Origin: Nitrosomonas cryotolerans ATCC 49181
GTDB taxonomy: Bacteria; Pseudomonadota; Gammaproteobacteria; Burkholderiales; Nitrosomonadaceae
Assembly: GCF_900143275.1 (NCBI RefSeq)
Contig: NZ_FSRO01000001.1
Location: 744,001 to 808,000 of the forward strand
DNA: 64,000 nucleotides
Direction of reading: 5' to 3'
In this document: positions 27,875-38,474 of the stretch, piece by piece
How the letters are laid out: the number at the start of each line of letters is the position of its first letter
Numbering within the stretch: the stretch's first letter is position 1
Notes under the pieces: generated by a model
What the model was told of the DNA's origin: nothing
Database searches by the model: none
The model's input: only the letters and a program-made list of their open reading frames with translations
Made by a program: the position numbers and the translations under genes

Positions 27875-28791
27875 ATGAACATTATTCTGATTTCTAATAA
27901 ACTGGCGCGAACAAAGAGTTTGACTCTGACAGGTACGCATTTTTTATTGATAATCAGCGTTTTCTTTATCATAATCGTATTATCGTCATTAGGGTTGAAT
28001 TATTTGTCATTGCGCTATGCAGATGGGATAAAATCTCCTCTTTTAAGAACATTGTTAGTTAATCCCCAAGAAGAAAGGCATCGTAAAATTCAGTTGCATC
28101 TACACAATAACCTGAATGTCATGGCGATTAAGCTCGGACAAATGCAAGCGCAGTTATTGCGATTAGACGCTTTGGGCGAACGATTAACGGAGTCATCGGG
28201 TATTCAGTCGCAAGAATCTTCGATTAACCATGTGCCTGGGCAAGGTGGCGGACATGCCGTCTTGCCTACTGAAGAGATAACTTTTAGTGAATTTAATCGG
28301 AAACTCCAAGCATTATCGTACGCGCTGGATGAACGGGCTGATAGACTAGGTGCATTAGATTCTTTATTCCGTTATGGTCGACTTGCGGAACGTGTACTGC
28401 CTTCTATTATGCCCGTTGATACAAAATGGTACTCCTCTGGCTATGGCTATAGAATTGATCCATTTTCGGGGAAGCGTGCTTTTCATAAAGGTGTTGATTT
28501 TGCAGTTAAAGCAGGAACCCCAATCAGAGCTAGCGCGGGTGGTGTGGTAGTCTATTCTGATCGTCATCCTGAATATGGTAATATGATTGAAATTGATCAT
28601 GGAGATGAACTGATCAGTCGCTATGCCCACGCCTCCAAGCGTTTGGTTAAACTCGGGCAAGTGGTCTTGCGGGACAGATAATTGCCAAGGTTGGCAGTAC
28701 AGGTCGTTCTACTGGCCCGCACCTACATTTTGAAATTAGATATAAAGATGTACCGCAAAATCCATCGAGATTTTTAAAAATGTCTGGCTGA
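27875..28791 (+). pseudogene. M23-family peptidase, frameshifted before its catalytic motif
   Basis: A membrane-anchored metallopeptidase of ~305 residues if repaired: one N-terminal helix (FLLIISVFFIIIVLSSLGL), a coiled-coil-like middle, and the LytM domain with FHKGVDFAV (Zn ligands His and Asp). One base is missing near 28671 (a G in the CGGGACAG context), which ends the frame at 28681; the next frame continues [20 protein letters not shown], carrying the other catalytic His-x-His. The otherwise clean reading suggests a sequence error rather than real loss. Family members cut peptidoglycan cross-links or activate amidases. Confidence 0.8.
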
Positions 28792-28813
28792 ACTATATTA
28801 AAAATTTATCGTG

Positions 28814-28846
28814 GGGTGAGGTCAAAGATCTCACCCTTTGTTTTTT
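28814..28846 (+). terminator. Rho-independent terminator after the M23 gene
   Basis: GGGTGAG at 28814-28820 pairs with CTCACCC at 28830-28836, with two or three further inner pairs, and is followed by TTTGTTTTTT. It lies between the M23 gene and secA. Confidence 0.8.
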
Positions 28847-28880
28847 CCTGGTTGTTTCAACAAAAAATTTTCGAAACTTT

Positions 28881-31604
28881 ATGCTAAATAATCTACTCAA
28901 AAAAGTCTTTGGTAGTCGTAATGACCGAATGATTAAGCAATATTTTCAGGTCGTTCGCGATATCAATGGATTAGAGTCAGGTATTGAAAAACTATCTGAT
29001 GCTGATTTACGTGCGAAAACGGATGAATTCAAGCAACGGATTGCTAACGGAGAGACGTTGGATGCCTTACTGCCAGAAGCTTTTGCAGTTGTGCGAGAGG
29101 CAGGTAAGCGCGTACTGGAAATGCGCCATTTCGATGTTCAGCTCATAGGTGGCATGGTATTGAACGAAGGTAACATAGCCGAGATGCGTACGGGCGAAGG
29201 TAAAACACTGATGGCGACATTGCCTGCCTATCTCAATGCTTTGACAGGGAAGGGTGTTCACCTGATAACGGTGAATGATTATCTGGCCAAACGTGACGCT
29301 GCTTGGATGGGAAGATTTATCAGTTTCTCGGTGTTAGTGTCGGCGTTATTTTTTCACAAATGGCGCATAGTGAAAAACAGGCGGCGTATGCTGCCGATAT
29401 CACCTACGGTACCAACAATGAGTATGGTTTTGATTACTTGCGCGACAACATGGTGACGCATCCGTCTGAACGTGTGCAGCGCGTGCTTAATTATGCCATT
29501 GTTGATGAGGTGGATTCAATTCTGATTGATGAAGCGCGTACTCCCTTGATTATTTCTGGTCAGGCAGAGGGTGATACAGATATATATATTCGTATCAATG
29601 CATTGATTCCAAAGTTGATTCGTCAAGAAACAGAGGATAGCCCTGGCGACTTTAGTGTGGATGAAAAATCTCATCAGGTTTTATTGAGTGAATCAGGTTT
29701 TGAGCATGCAGAGAAATTGCTTGCTGAAGCTAAGCTTCTGGCACCTGGATCGAGTCTTTATGATCCAACTAATATTAATCTGATTCATCATCTTAATGCG
29801 GGCTTGCGCGCACATGCTTTGTATTTCCTGGATCAGCATTATGTGGTGCAGGATGATGAAATCGTTATTGTTGATGAATTTACTGGGCGGCTTATGTCAG
29901 GCCGGCGTTGGTCAGATGGATTGCATCAGGCGGTGGAGGCAAAGGAAGGTGTTGCTATTCAGAAGGAGAATCAAACGCTTGCTTCAATTACTTTCCAGAA
30001 TTACTTTCGCATGTATCAAAAATTAAGTGGTATGACTGGCACTGCTGATACTGAAGCGGCTGAATTCCAGCAAATTTATGGGTTGGAGACGATCATTATT
30101 CCAACTCATCGGCCAATGATCGTGATGATCGCATGGATCAGATATTCGTACGATGAAAGAGAAAATCAGGCTATTGTTGAAGGTGTAAGGAATGTTACGA
30201 GCGGGGCAGCCTGTTCTGGTTGGAACGACTTCGATTGAGAATAATGAATTATTATCCAGGTTATTAACGAAAGAAAAACTGCCCCATCAGGTTCTTAATG
30301 CAAAGCAACATGCCAGTGAAGCCGATATTATTGTACAGGCTGGGCAGCCTAAGATGGTTACCATTGCCACTAATATGGCAGGGCGAGGCACGATATCGTG
30401 CTGGGTGGTAATCCAGAGCCTGAAATTCATCGTATTAGTCAGGATGAAAAATTGAGTGAGGAAGAGAAGGCTGCATGTATTGCTGAGCTGGATAAGCAAT
30501 GGAAAATACGCCATGATGAGGTATTGAGTAAGGGGGGCTTGCACATTATTGGTACAGAGCGGCACGAATCACGGCGTGTTGATAATCAATTACGTGACGT
30601 TCTGGAAGGCAAGGGGATGCTGGATCAAGTCGTTTCTATCTTTCTCTTGAAGATCCACTTTTGCGTATATTCGCATCTGATCGTGTGGCTAATATCATGA
30701 CACGCCTTAAGATGCCAGAAGGTGAAGCCATAGAACACCCATGGGTGACACGGGCGATTGAGAATGCCCAACGCAAGGTAGAGGCACGAAATTTTGATAT
30801 CCGTAAGCAACTGCTAGAGTACGATGATGTAGCGAATGATCAACGTAATGTGATTTATCAACAGCGTAATGAGTTGCTAGAAGCACCGCAAAACATTTCA
30901 GAAACAATTAGCGCAATTCGAGAAAGTGTACTGAGCACTCTTTTCAGTCTTCATGTTCCACCGCAAAGTGTAGAAGAACAATGGGACATCCCGGGTCTAG
31001 AGAAGGCGCTGGCGGTCGAATATCAATTACATTTACCGATACAGGAATGGTTAGAGAAAGATCCCGATTTACACGAAGAAAGCTTGCAAGAACGCATTAT
31101 TAGTTTTGCGCGTGATCACTATCAAGCAAGGTTGATCAGGTGGGTGTTGATGTGATGTATCAGTATGAGCGGGCCGTGATGTTACAAAGTGTGGACACGC
31201 ACTGGCGAGAGCATTTGGCAGCACTAGATCACTTGCGTCAAGGGATTCATTTGCGTGGTTACGCGCAGCAAAATCCTAAGCAGGAATACAAGCGTGAAGC
31301 TTTTGAATTGTTTGGAAATATGCTGGAAGAAATCAAAAGTGAAGTAACTAAAATTTTGATGACAGTACAGATAAAAAATGAACAGCAAGTTGAAGCGGTG
31401 TCTGAAACATTGCGATCACCGACAAATATGCAATATCATCATGCGGCTTATGAAGAAACTTTGAATGAAAAATCGGTAGATGAGGAAACCCAAGAAGATA
31501 AGCCTCAGCCATTCGTGCGTGAAGGCGATAAAGTTGGCCGCAATCAGGCATGCCCCTGTGGATCTGGTAAGAAATATAAACAATGTCACGGTAAAATTCG
31601 CTAG
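28881..31604 (+). pseudogene. secA: Preprotein translocase ATPase SecA, as given broken by about eight single-base losses
   Basis: Joining frames gives a full ~910-residue Sec[18 protein letters not shown] (Walker A), [18 protein letters not shown] (Walker B region), [15 protein letters not shown] across a break, [18 protein letters not shown] across a break, and a C-terminal [13 protein letters not shown] zinc motif. Breaks lie near 29310, 30121, 30147, 30163, 30194, 30392, 30595 and 31129. Each is repaired by adding one base, usually lengthening a two- or three-base run, and no other stops occur. SecA drives protein export and is essential, so either the sequence has errors here or another copy exists. 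Confidence 0.85.
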
Positions 31605-32064
31605 TTATCGCCAGAAAATCCCGATGAAGCTTGGATTTTTATGGATGAATTAATTTTTTAGGTTGGCGTATAAAGGATTATGTCCAATATATTGGAGCAT
31701 GGTTCAACTCATGTATGAAATATGGGAATAATGCATTATGGGTTGATGCTTTCCCATTTATTCTATAGACGAATGATGCCGATGTACGATGTGTAGCGTA
31801 CTTTACACTATTACTATGAAAGAGTACTTTTGTGGTTTTAGCATATGGATGCTTGCTTGTGTATAGCACATTTTATGTAGACGGTTTTTGCATTTTTTTG
31901 ATGAAAATTGGCTTACTTGCAGTATAAACTCGACTGAAATGTTTGAGCGTGTTGAGCGAACATGATTAGGGATGAGAGCGAGCATTTGTAATTATTGTGA
32001 TTATATTTCAGGTAGATATGGTTTTTTCTGGAATGCTGTTTTGTGTTTATCAAATAGCGCGTAA
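31605..32064. other. Non-coding gap after secA
   Basis: A/T-rich DNA with no supportable gene; the short minus-strand frames have no ribosome sites. Its right end runs into the left end of the IS200/IS605 element, whose exact boundary I cannot fix. Confidence 0.45.
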
Positions 32065-32111
32065 AACTTCGTCCTTCAGGGCGGAGATATAAGCGCACAG
32101 GCGAAGCCTGT

Positions 32112-32528
32112 TTAATGCGGTCTTTGCTGTTGTTCAATATATTGCTTAATAATCGAGAGTGGTGCTCCACCACAACTACCCGCAAAATAGCTTGGACTCC
32201 AAAGCATATTACCCCAAAGCTTATTTTTAATTTCGGGATAATTCTTTTTGCGAATGAGTCGGCTTGAAACGCCTTTCAAACTATTTACCAAGTTAGAAAT
32301 AGCAATTTTTGGTGGATAGTTAACTAAAAGGTGAATATGATCATGCTCACCGTTAAATTCCACCAATTCTGCTTCAAAATCCAAACACACGTTTTTAAAT
32401 ATTTCTTCCAAATCAATTAATACCCTTCCGGAGAAAACATCTCTACGGTATTTTGTTACAAAGACCAAATGAACATGAAGATTAAAAACGCAATGTCTTA
32501 CTGTTCTTACATCGTTATTAACTTGCAT
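32112..32528 (-). CDS. tnpA: IS200-type Y1 transposase TnpA
   Basis: 138 residues from ATG 32528, preceded by AAAGGAA; a longer open frame upstream would run into tnpB. The HUH pair is in EHDHIHLLVNYP (residues ~65-76) and the catalytic Tyr in GGAPLSIIKQYIEQ near the C-terminus. It cuts and rejoins single-stranded DNA at the element ends. Intact, so it could act in trans on the related copy. Confidence 0.88.
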   Translation of the reverse strand: MQVNNDVRTVRHCVFNLHVHLVFVTKYRRDVFSGRVLIDLEEIFKNVCLDFEAELVEFNGEHDHIHLLVNYPPKIAISNLVNSLKGVSSRLIRKKNYPEIKNKLWGNMLWSPSYFAGSCGGAPLSIIKQYIEQQQRPH

Positions 32529-32558
32529 AGACCAATTCCTTTTTGTATAATTATAACC

Positions 32559-33778
32559 ATGAAGCAGATTATACGCAAAGCCTTTAAATCTCGACTCAAT
32601 CCAAATTCTGACCAAGTACAGAAGATGGTTGAGTTTGCGGGTGCTAATCGGTTTGTTTGGAATAAAGCCTTAGCAATGAATCTGTTCAGATTAGAGCAGA
32701 AACAGCCATTGCTTTGGTACAACGAGTATTTTGGCTAAAGCTATGGAAGCTAATTGCCTAAAGCCCCGCGATTATAGTAAAAAATTTGTTCAGCATGGAA
32801 ATTAAAAAATCCACGTTCAAAACAACAAGCGTTCAAAGACGGTTTTGATATTTAAAACGGATTCCAAAATTCAAGAAAAAAGGTTTGAATGACAGCTTTC
32901 GTTATCCACAAGGATTTAAGCTGGAGCAAGAGTCTAACAAAGTGTTCTTGCCTAAAATCGGTTGGGTGAAATATCGTAATTCACGCCAAGTCATTGGTGA
33001 CGTTAAAAATATGACGATTTCCCGTAAAGGCGGTTATTGGTACGTGTCGATTCAGACTGAGTACGAGACCGAGCTAAAGCGTCATAGCTCAACCAGTATG
33101 ATTGGTGTTGATATGGGCGTTACCCGCTTTGCAACCTTGTCAGACGGCTCATACGTAGAACCTTTAAACAGTTTCAGAAAGTTATCAAAGAAACTGGCTT
33201 TTGAACAGCGTAAGTGTCTAAAAAAGTCCGTTTCTCTGCTAACTGGAAAAAGCAGAAACAAATCATTACCCGACTGTATGAGCGTATTGCCAATGCTCGT
33301 TTAGACTTCTTACACAAAACCTCAACCGAAATCAGCAAAAATCACGCAATGGTCGTAGTTGAGAATTAAAGATAGGAAACATGTCTAAGAGTACCAAGGG
33401 CAGTGTTGAAAAGCATGGTAAAAACGTCAAAGCGAAATCGGGTCTAAACAAATCCATTCTTGACCAAGGATGGGGAATGTTCGTTTCGTTCTTGGAGTAT
33501 AAACAGGCTTGTTCAGGCGGGGATGTATTGAAGGTAAACCCTCAATACACCTCTCAAACCTGCCCTAGATGTCAACATGTTAGTCGTGACAATCGCAAAA
33601 GCCAAAGTGCTTTTGAATGTACAGAATGTGGATTTAAGCCAATGCCGACTTGGTAGGTGCCTTGAATGTACTTGAGCGAGGACATCGCTTGTTAGCCTGT
33701 GGAGTTGAAACGTTAGTTTCGTCTAAGAAGCAGGAACCAGTAGGCAGTAGCAATACAAACCTACTCTTAACGGCTTAA
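32559..33778 (+). pseudogene. tnpB: TnpB, damaged copy
   Basis: Starts MKQIIRKAFKSRLNPNSDQ, divergent from tnpA by 30 bases, and ends NLLLTA as in the copy at 62957. Compared with that copy it has an ~11-base deletion near 32851, a rearranged stretch before it, and single-base losses near 33214, 33367 and 33637. The RuvC segments (GVDMGVTRFA, VVVEN) and the zinc motif CPRCQH...CTECG are legible but in different frames. TnpB is an RNA-guided nuclease; as written this copy cannot make it. Confidence 0.85.
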
Positions 33779-33844
33779 TAAGTCGCTAGGAATCCCCTTC
33801 GTTTAGGAAGGGGAGGATGTCAAGTAGTAATTCTTCATTTATCG
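33640..33844 (+). ncRNA. Predicted omega RNA of TnpB copy 1, with guide
   Basis: In IS605-type elements the guide RNA spans the tnpB 3' end and the right end and continues into flanking DNA. Here the scaffold would include the hairpin at 33793-33814 and end at GTCAAG (33824); the guide would begin TAGTAATTCTTC at 33825. The 5' limit is a guess. Predicted from the family, not seen as a transcript. Confidence 0.45.
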
Positions 33845-35385
33845 ACATGTGTGCCGAATCTGTCTGGCAGCTGCCAAAGGAATCGTCCTGTACTGATTAG
33901 CTGACGGCGTAGCATGACCCAATCCTCCGCCCGTTTTTTTGTTTCCAGGCAGCGCAATAAGCGTACCCTGAGCGCTTCATCTTGATGATGTAGCAGGGCA
34001 GCCCAAAGCGTGTCATCAACATTGTAGATCTGGTTAGGTACCAGGCAGACGGGAATGACCTGTTCAACGGGCGTAGCCAGATCGATCGCTATGGCTTGTA
34101 TGGCAGCACGTATATTGGTGGCTTTGGTATTCTGCGGATTGGTCAGGTTATAGGGGGGTTGCCACACATTAGCCGGTCGCAGCAAATCAATGTGACTCGC
34201 TGCGATGAGTACGGGGGCTGGATGAGAGTGGGGCCGTCGGGATTGCGCTGTGCGCAATGCGTCTAAACAGTCGCGCTCAATCTGTCTATCGGGCCGATGC
34301 ACTGGCGTGACCCACAAAATCAGGTCAGCATTCAGTACCGCTGTTTGCATCTGCTGAAAATCAAAATGAGGGCTATTACAGCCGGGACTATCGAATATCA
34401 GGGCCTGTGTGAATCCTTCGCGTGACAGGACGAATGGTGTGAGCATCTGGGTGGTGTCTGGCAAGACATCGGTAGCCGTGGCCAGTTTTTTGAATAGCGC
34501 GTTGATTAGGCTTGATTTGCCCGCATTCGCACGCCCTAAAATGAGAATACGCAGCGGTTCCTCTGCGGTCTCCGTATTGTTGCTCTTTTCCATATCAATA
34601 TGGGATATGGGTGTTTTAGCCGTAATAGGTTCGCCATCATCCAGCGGCAACCGGCCACTGTAGAGATCAATTGCATAATAACCAATTTTGCGTATATAAG
34701 CGCGCAGAAACCAGGAATGGAGCTCGCTTCGGGCTAAGCCAAAGCTGCGTGCCTGAAGGTGACGCCAGGCCTCGCTGAGTAAGGCGTTCGCAGGATTGAC
34801 TATCATGCGTCCTGCCCGATAGACATTAAATATCTTCTCTGCTTTGTTTTTCCAATGTTTTATCCGGAACAGGTCGCCGATTGTCAGGCGATTACTAAAC
34901 GGTATATTTTCAGTTACATCCTGACGTAGGTCACGGCTGGCCCGCTCAATGATGAGTAACGTATGGGGTATGGTGAGTTCAAGTAATGGTTTTTCTACAG
35001 ATGGGTGGTAACAGCGTGCAACGGTTTCCAGGGTACGTCGACCCAGTTCCAGTATCCACGATCCATCCTCGAGAGGCCAGTCATTTGGATTGCAAGTTTC
35101 TGCGAGTGTTTTAATTTGTTGCCAGGCAGCGTCTGCATCGGGTGGCCACTCTGGGTTGGGCTCGGCTCCTGCTTCAGTTAAGAATTTACGCTCACGTTGC
35201 GCCAGCCATTGCTGTAAGCCGTAACCGCAGCCACTGCATGTGATCGTGGTAAAAAACCAATAATGTAGATTGCCCGTTTGCCATAGCCATAGCATCCCGA
35301 GTCCAAATACGATCAAAACGGGTACCGTAAACAGGACGAGTGCAATGAGCTGTAACGGGTTAATTCGAAAGTGTGGTATTTTCAT
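33835..35385 (-). CDS. Membrane-anchored Era/dynamin-like GTPase
   Basis: 516 residues. Two membrane helices near the N-terminus (residues ~12-48) and a G domain at ~280-450: GRANAGKSSLINAL (G1), DTTQML (G2 region), IFDSPGC (G3) and ASHIDLL (G4-like). The ~230 residues between helices and G domain are helical and unknown. Its start overlaps the stop of the GTPase gene upstream (TAATG), so the two are one translational unit. This looks like a two-component GTPase system at the inner membrane; its process is unknown. Strong G motifs make GTP binding likely. Confidence 0.75.
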   Translation of the reverse strand: MKIPHFRINPLQLIALVLFTVPVLIVFGLGMLWLWQTGNLHYWFFTTITCSGCGYGLQQWLAQRERKFLTEAGAEPNPEWPPDADAAWQQIKTLAETCNPNDWPLEDGSWILELGRRTLETVARCYHPSVEKPLLELTIPHTLLIIERASRDLRQDVTENIPFSNRLTIGDLFRIKHWKNKAEKIFNVYRAGRMIVNPANALLSEAWRHLQARSFGLARSELHSWFLRAYIRKIGYYAIDLYSGRLPLDDGEPITAKTPISHIDMEKSNNTETAEEPLRILILGRANAGKSSLINALFKKLATATDVLPDTTQMLTPFVLSREGFTQALIFDSPGCNSPHFDFQQMQTAVLNADLILWVTPVHRPDRQIERDCLDALRTAQSRRPHSHPAPVLIAASHIDLLRPANVWQPPYNLTNPQNTKATNIRAAIQAIAIDLATPVEQVIPVCLVPNQIYNVDDTLWAALLHHQDEALRVRLLRCLETKKRAEDWVMLRRQLISTGRFLWQLPDRFGTHVDK

Positions 35386-36611
35386 TAAGATGGATCACGT
35401 GAACGGTTTTTGAGTATGGATACGCCGTTCTTTAATGCGTCAGAATAGACCCGGCGCAGCGTATCTGGATCCACGTTAAGTCCATCCTTTCGCCTGACGA
35501 AGAAATAGACTGCGGCTTTACCTAAAGCGTAGGTTGTCGCGCCGCTGGAACTGGCACTCCATACCATGCCTGCGGTCTGACCCCAGAAGGGAATCAGTTT
35601 GACTATAGTACGTCCGATTACCCGTGCTAAAAAACCGGATGCGACTCCTGCGCCAACCAGTCCGAAGAATTCTGTAATGGTTCGTTTGTCCCAATGTTGA
35701 CCGTAAAGACGAGCTAAACTGTGCAACAGTTTTGCCTGAACGGTGGATACCGCGACGAGGTCGACTACCGGCAGTGCACCTAATCCTGCTGCGGTTAGTG
35801 AGAAACTGACAATATGCTGATGCGCCGTACGTGCGTAGAGGTCACGAATTTCTTTATCTCCACTTAGCTGGCGCTGTAGGCCGAGTGAGGACAGGGATTC
35901 AATTGCGAGCCACAGTGCTTCCAGACCATAATCCGGTGGATTAAAACCATCTTCGGGCAGAGTCAGATCGACGGCGACCCAGTGAACGGGTGCAGAGCCG
36001 GGTAATTTTTTTGCGGCGAGTCGCTGCGCGAGGATAGCCCGTCTCAAATCAGCTGGAACGGCGTCAGGTAGGGGTTCGTTATCGTAGGGCCAAGGGCAGA
36101 TATGATTGCTTTCAGGCGGATAGAGTTCATGCAAACCAGTTTGTACGATCAGTAAAGGCCATTCGGGATGACGCCCGCGAATCGTATGCAAAATTTCAAA
36201 TACCGTTTCTTGGCATTGGTCAGCGACCTTCATAACGGCCAGTAGTAAATGAGCCTGAGATTCGCAATAGTGGATATCATCCTGAGGATTATAGGCAACT
36301 TCTCCCAGACCGCGTGTATCAAGAAATCTGACTACCGGCATCTCGGCCGGAAAGTCATAAAAGCTGGAATGCTGCGTGCATGGCTGAAAACCATTACCGA
36401 TCTCAGCTGTTTTGCTGCCGGTGAGTGCTTTGATGATCGATGTCTTGCCTGCTTGCGATTTGCCCAGTAACCATAGAACGGGTACCGAGATATTTTCACG
36501 CGCATTCTGTAAGGATGTTGTCAATGCCGCTTCATCAACCTTGGGATCGAGCAGGGCCAGTTGTAATTGTTCCCAGTAGCTCTTCCAGTTTTTCAGATCA
36601 TGAAAATTCAT
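35385..36611 (-). CDS. GTPase with C-terminal helical membrane-associated region
   Basis: 408 residues. ATG 36611 is chosen because GGAG lies eight bases upstream; the open frame extends 27 codons further without one. G1 is LLGKSQAGKTSIIKAL (residues ~46-61), G3 is FLDTRGLGE, and VQTGLHEL replaces the usual NKxD. The last ~130 residues contain glycine/alanine-rich helices like DUF697/YcjF tails (LTAAGLGALPVVDLVAV). It is the first gene of a pair with the larger GTPase downstream. Neither partner's role is known. Confidence 0.75.
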   Translation of the reverse strand: MNFHDLKNWKSYWEQLQLALLDPKVDEAALTTSLQNARENISVPVLWLLGKSQAGKTSIIKALTGSKTAEIGNGFQPCTQHSSFYDFPAEMPVVRFLDTRGLGEVAYNPQDDIHYCESQAHLLLAVMKVADQCQETVFEILHTIRGRHPEWPLLIVQTGLHELYPPESNHICPWPYDNEPLPDAVPADLRRAILAQRLAAKKLPGSAPVHWVAVDLTLPEDGFNPPDYGLEALWLAIESLSSLGLQRQLSGDKEIRDLYARTAHQHIVSFSLTAAGLGALPVVDLVAVSTVQAKLLHSLARLYGQHWDKRTITEFFGLVGAGVASGFLARVIGRTIVKLIPFWGQTAGMVWSASSSGATTYALGKAAVYFFVRRKDGLNVDPDTLRRVYSDALKNGVSILKNRSRDPS

Positions 36612-36893
36612 TAGACTGACTCCAAAACCGATAAAAATTCTGATTGGACAGGATAGATCAGTTGCGATTCGTATTACACTCAAAAATAGCATGCATCAGC
36701 AGAAATAGTGAGACAAAATGCCGATAAAATAATTTACCGAAATGTGCGAAGAGTCCCATTGCCTAGAATGGGGGATAAATGGCATGGTCGGGAAGGCCAT
36801 TCTTTGATTGTATAATGAGGCATTTTCTACTTGTATAGGCCGATTTCTATCGGCACATCGCCGCAGCTACCAGCAGAGTAGATTGGCAATCAT

Positions 36894-38170
36894 AAAGACT
36901 ACTGCACAACTCCCCCGTCAGCGCGATAACCGACTAAAATAGTGACAAGTAAAAGACATTTGGAACAAGAGATGCAGATAAGTTTTGGAACACTGGAATT
37001 GGCACAGCGATTGAGACGAGACAGTGTGCTAATGAAGATTGATGTCCTGATTGACTGGGAGGAGTTACGTTCGAAGCTTACAGGTTTATACAAGCGCGAG
37101 TTATCGCATGGTGGAGGACAGGAACCATTTGATAGGTTGATGATGTTCAAGGCGATCCTGCTGGGACAGTGGCATAGTTTGTCGGATGCTGCGTTGGAGC
37201 AAGCACTGTATGTTCGGATTGATTTTCTACAATTTTGTGGTTTGTCCTTGTCGGATGCGATACCGGACGAAACCACCTTGTGTCGGTTTCGCAACCGATT
37301 GGTGTCCGGCGATCGGTTAGATGATCTGCTAGCCTCGATCAATGAACAGCTTCAATCACACGGATTGATGATCAAGGGCGCAACGGGAGCGGTAATTGAT
37401 GCCACGCTGATTGAGTCAGCGGCACGCCCCAAAAAGGCTATCCTGCTTGAAGTGGATACCGAAGGTAAGGCTGTTCAATTTGAGGATGGCAGCCGACCAG
37501 GAATCACCTGTATTGAAGAACAAAGCGCGGATCCAGATGCGGCCTGGCTAAAAAAAGGCAAGAAGTCGCAATTTGGCTATCGCAGTTACCTGGTAGTGGA
37601 CTCGCAAGACGGCTATGTGCGTGGAGTTCACACTGCCCCTGCCAACCAGAGCGAAATGATACATTTCGAAGCAGCTATCGAGGGTGCGCACCTTGAGGCA
37701 AATCGGGTATATGCCGACAAAGGATCAGCCAGCAACGCCAATCGGCAGTTTCTAAGAAATCACAAAATCAAGAGCGCAATCATGCATCGTGCGTACAAGA
37801 ACAAGCCACTCTAGGCACGCCAGAAGCTGGCGAATAAATTGATCAGCAAAAAACGCTATATTGTTGAACAGTGTTTCGGCACGGCCAAACGCCTATTCGG
37901 GATGGGACGCGCCAGCTACTTCGGCACGGCAAAAGTCAACGCCCAAGTTATGCTGAAAAGTATCTGCATGAATCTAAAAAAAGCGGCCAACAAAATTTTC
38001 GTGGACAAGCCACCAAGGGGAGTAGTCCGTCCAAATGCTACATAAAGGGGGAAATTCCCTTTAAAAAGAGAAAAAACCTCATTTTTTTCCAAGATAACAC
38101 GCATAAAAAATGTCATTTGGGCATTTTTTCCATTGTCACAGTAAATTTACGCAGTTGTGCAGAGGTCTTT
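36894..38170 (+). mobile_element. IS5-family insertion sequence
   Basis: 1,277 bp bounded by imperfect inverted repeats AAAGACTACTGCACAACT (left) and the complement of AAAGACCTCTGCACAACT (right). CAT flanks both ends (36891-36893 and 38171-38173), consistent with a 3-bp target duplication. The transposase carries a stop codon. The terminal sequence matches that of the 113-bp element at 16523. Confidence 0.82.
36972..38045 (+). pseudogene. IS5-family DDE transposase with an internal stop
   Basis: MQISFGTLELAQRLRRD begins the protein at ATG 36972; an upstream GTG is possible. Landmarks: DETTLCRFRNRLV, AVIDATLIESAA (first Asp), VYADKGSA (second Asp). A TAG at 37812-37814 interrupts the frame; after it, KKRYIVEQCFGTAKRLFG holds the catalytic Glu in the same frame. 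The truncated 280-residue product would lack that Glu. One base change would restore the frame if the codon was once TCG, so the loss is recent. Confidence 0.88.
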
Positions 38171-38209
38171 CATAAAATATTACGCCACAGTTTTTTATTT
38201 CCAGAGTAG

Positions 38210-38474
38210 TTTTTTCCGGATAAGGGGATTAGGCAAACCTCTCAGGTTACTAACCAGTTTCGATAGAGCGAGTTTGAGAGGATAATTTACCAAGGCCATT
38301 CGCTTGGCCGAATTCAACCAATCCGTTCTCAAAGTTGATGGATATGTTGACGAATATCCCTTGAGGGTTGCTCGAAATCGACTTTGTGAATATGTCGTGT
38401 CTGCATTCTGCCAAAAAGATGCAATGAAATGTATTTTTAAAACGCAGGTCTATCGTGCCTGACATCGTCGTCAT
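38210..38474 (-). pseudogene. Relic of an IS200-type TnpA
   Basis: Minus-strand translation gives FHCIFLAECRHDIFT, INFENGLVEFGQANG and, after a frameshift, KLALSKLVSNLRGLPNPLI. These line up with HLVFVTKYRRDVFS, LDFEAELVEFNGEHD and KIAISNLVNSLKGVSSRLI of the TnpA at 32112, but the HUH histidines and the catalytic Tyr are gone. It abuts the right end of the IS5-family element, which may have inserted next to it. Confidence 0.7.

Larger units (their letters stand above)
32065..33824 (+). mobile_element. IS200/IS605-type insertion sequence, copy 1
   Basis: Divergent tnpA and tnpB lie between hairpin-bearing ends. The left end has CGTCC..GGGCG (32070-32082) and a perfect CAGGC-GAA-GCCTG hairpin (32098-32110). 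The right end has AATCCCCTTCGTTTAGGAAGGGG and stops at GTCAAG (33824); this boundary is fixed because the copy at 62911 diverges at the same base. The left boundary is approximate. The tnpB gene is damaged. Confidence 0.8.

Noticed and set aside
36899..37342. 147-codon minus-strand frame
   Set aside because: Antisense to the IS5-family transposase; an artefact of that gene's codon pattern.
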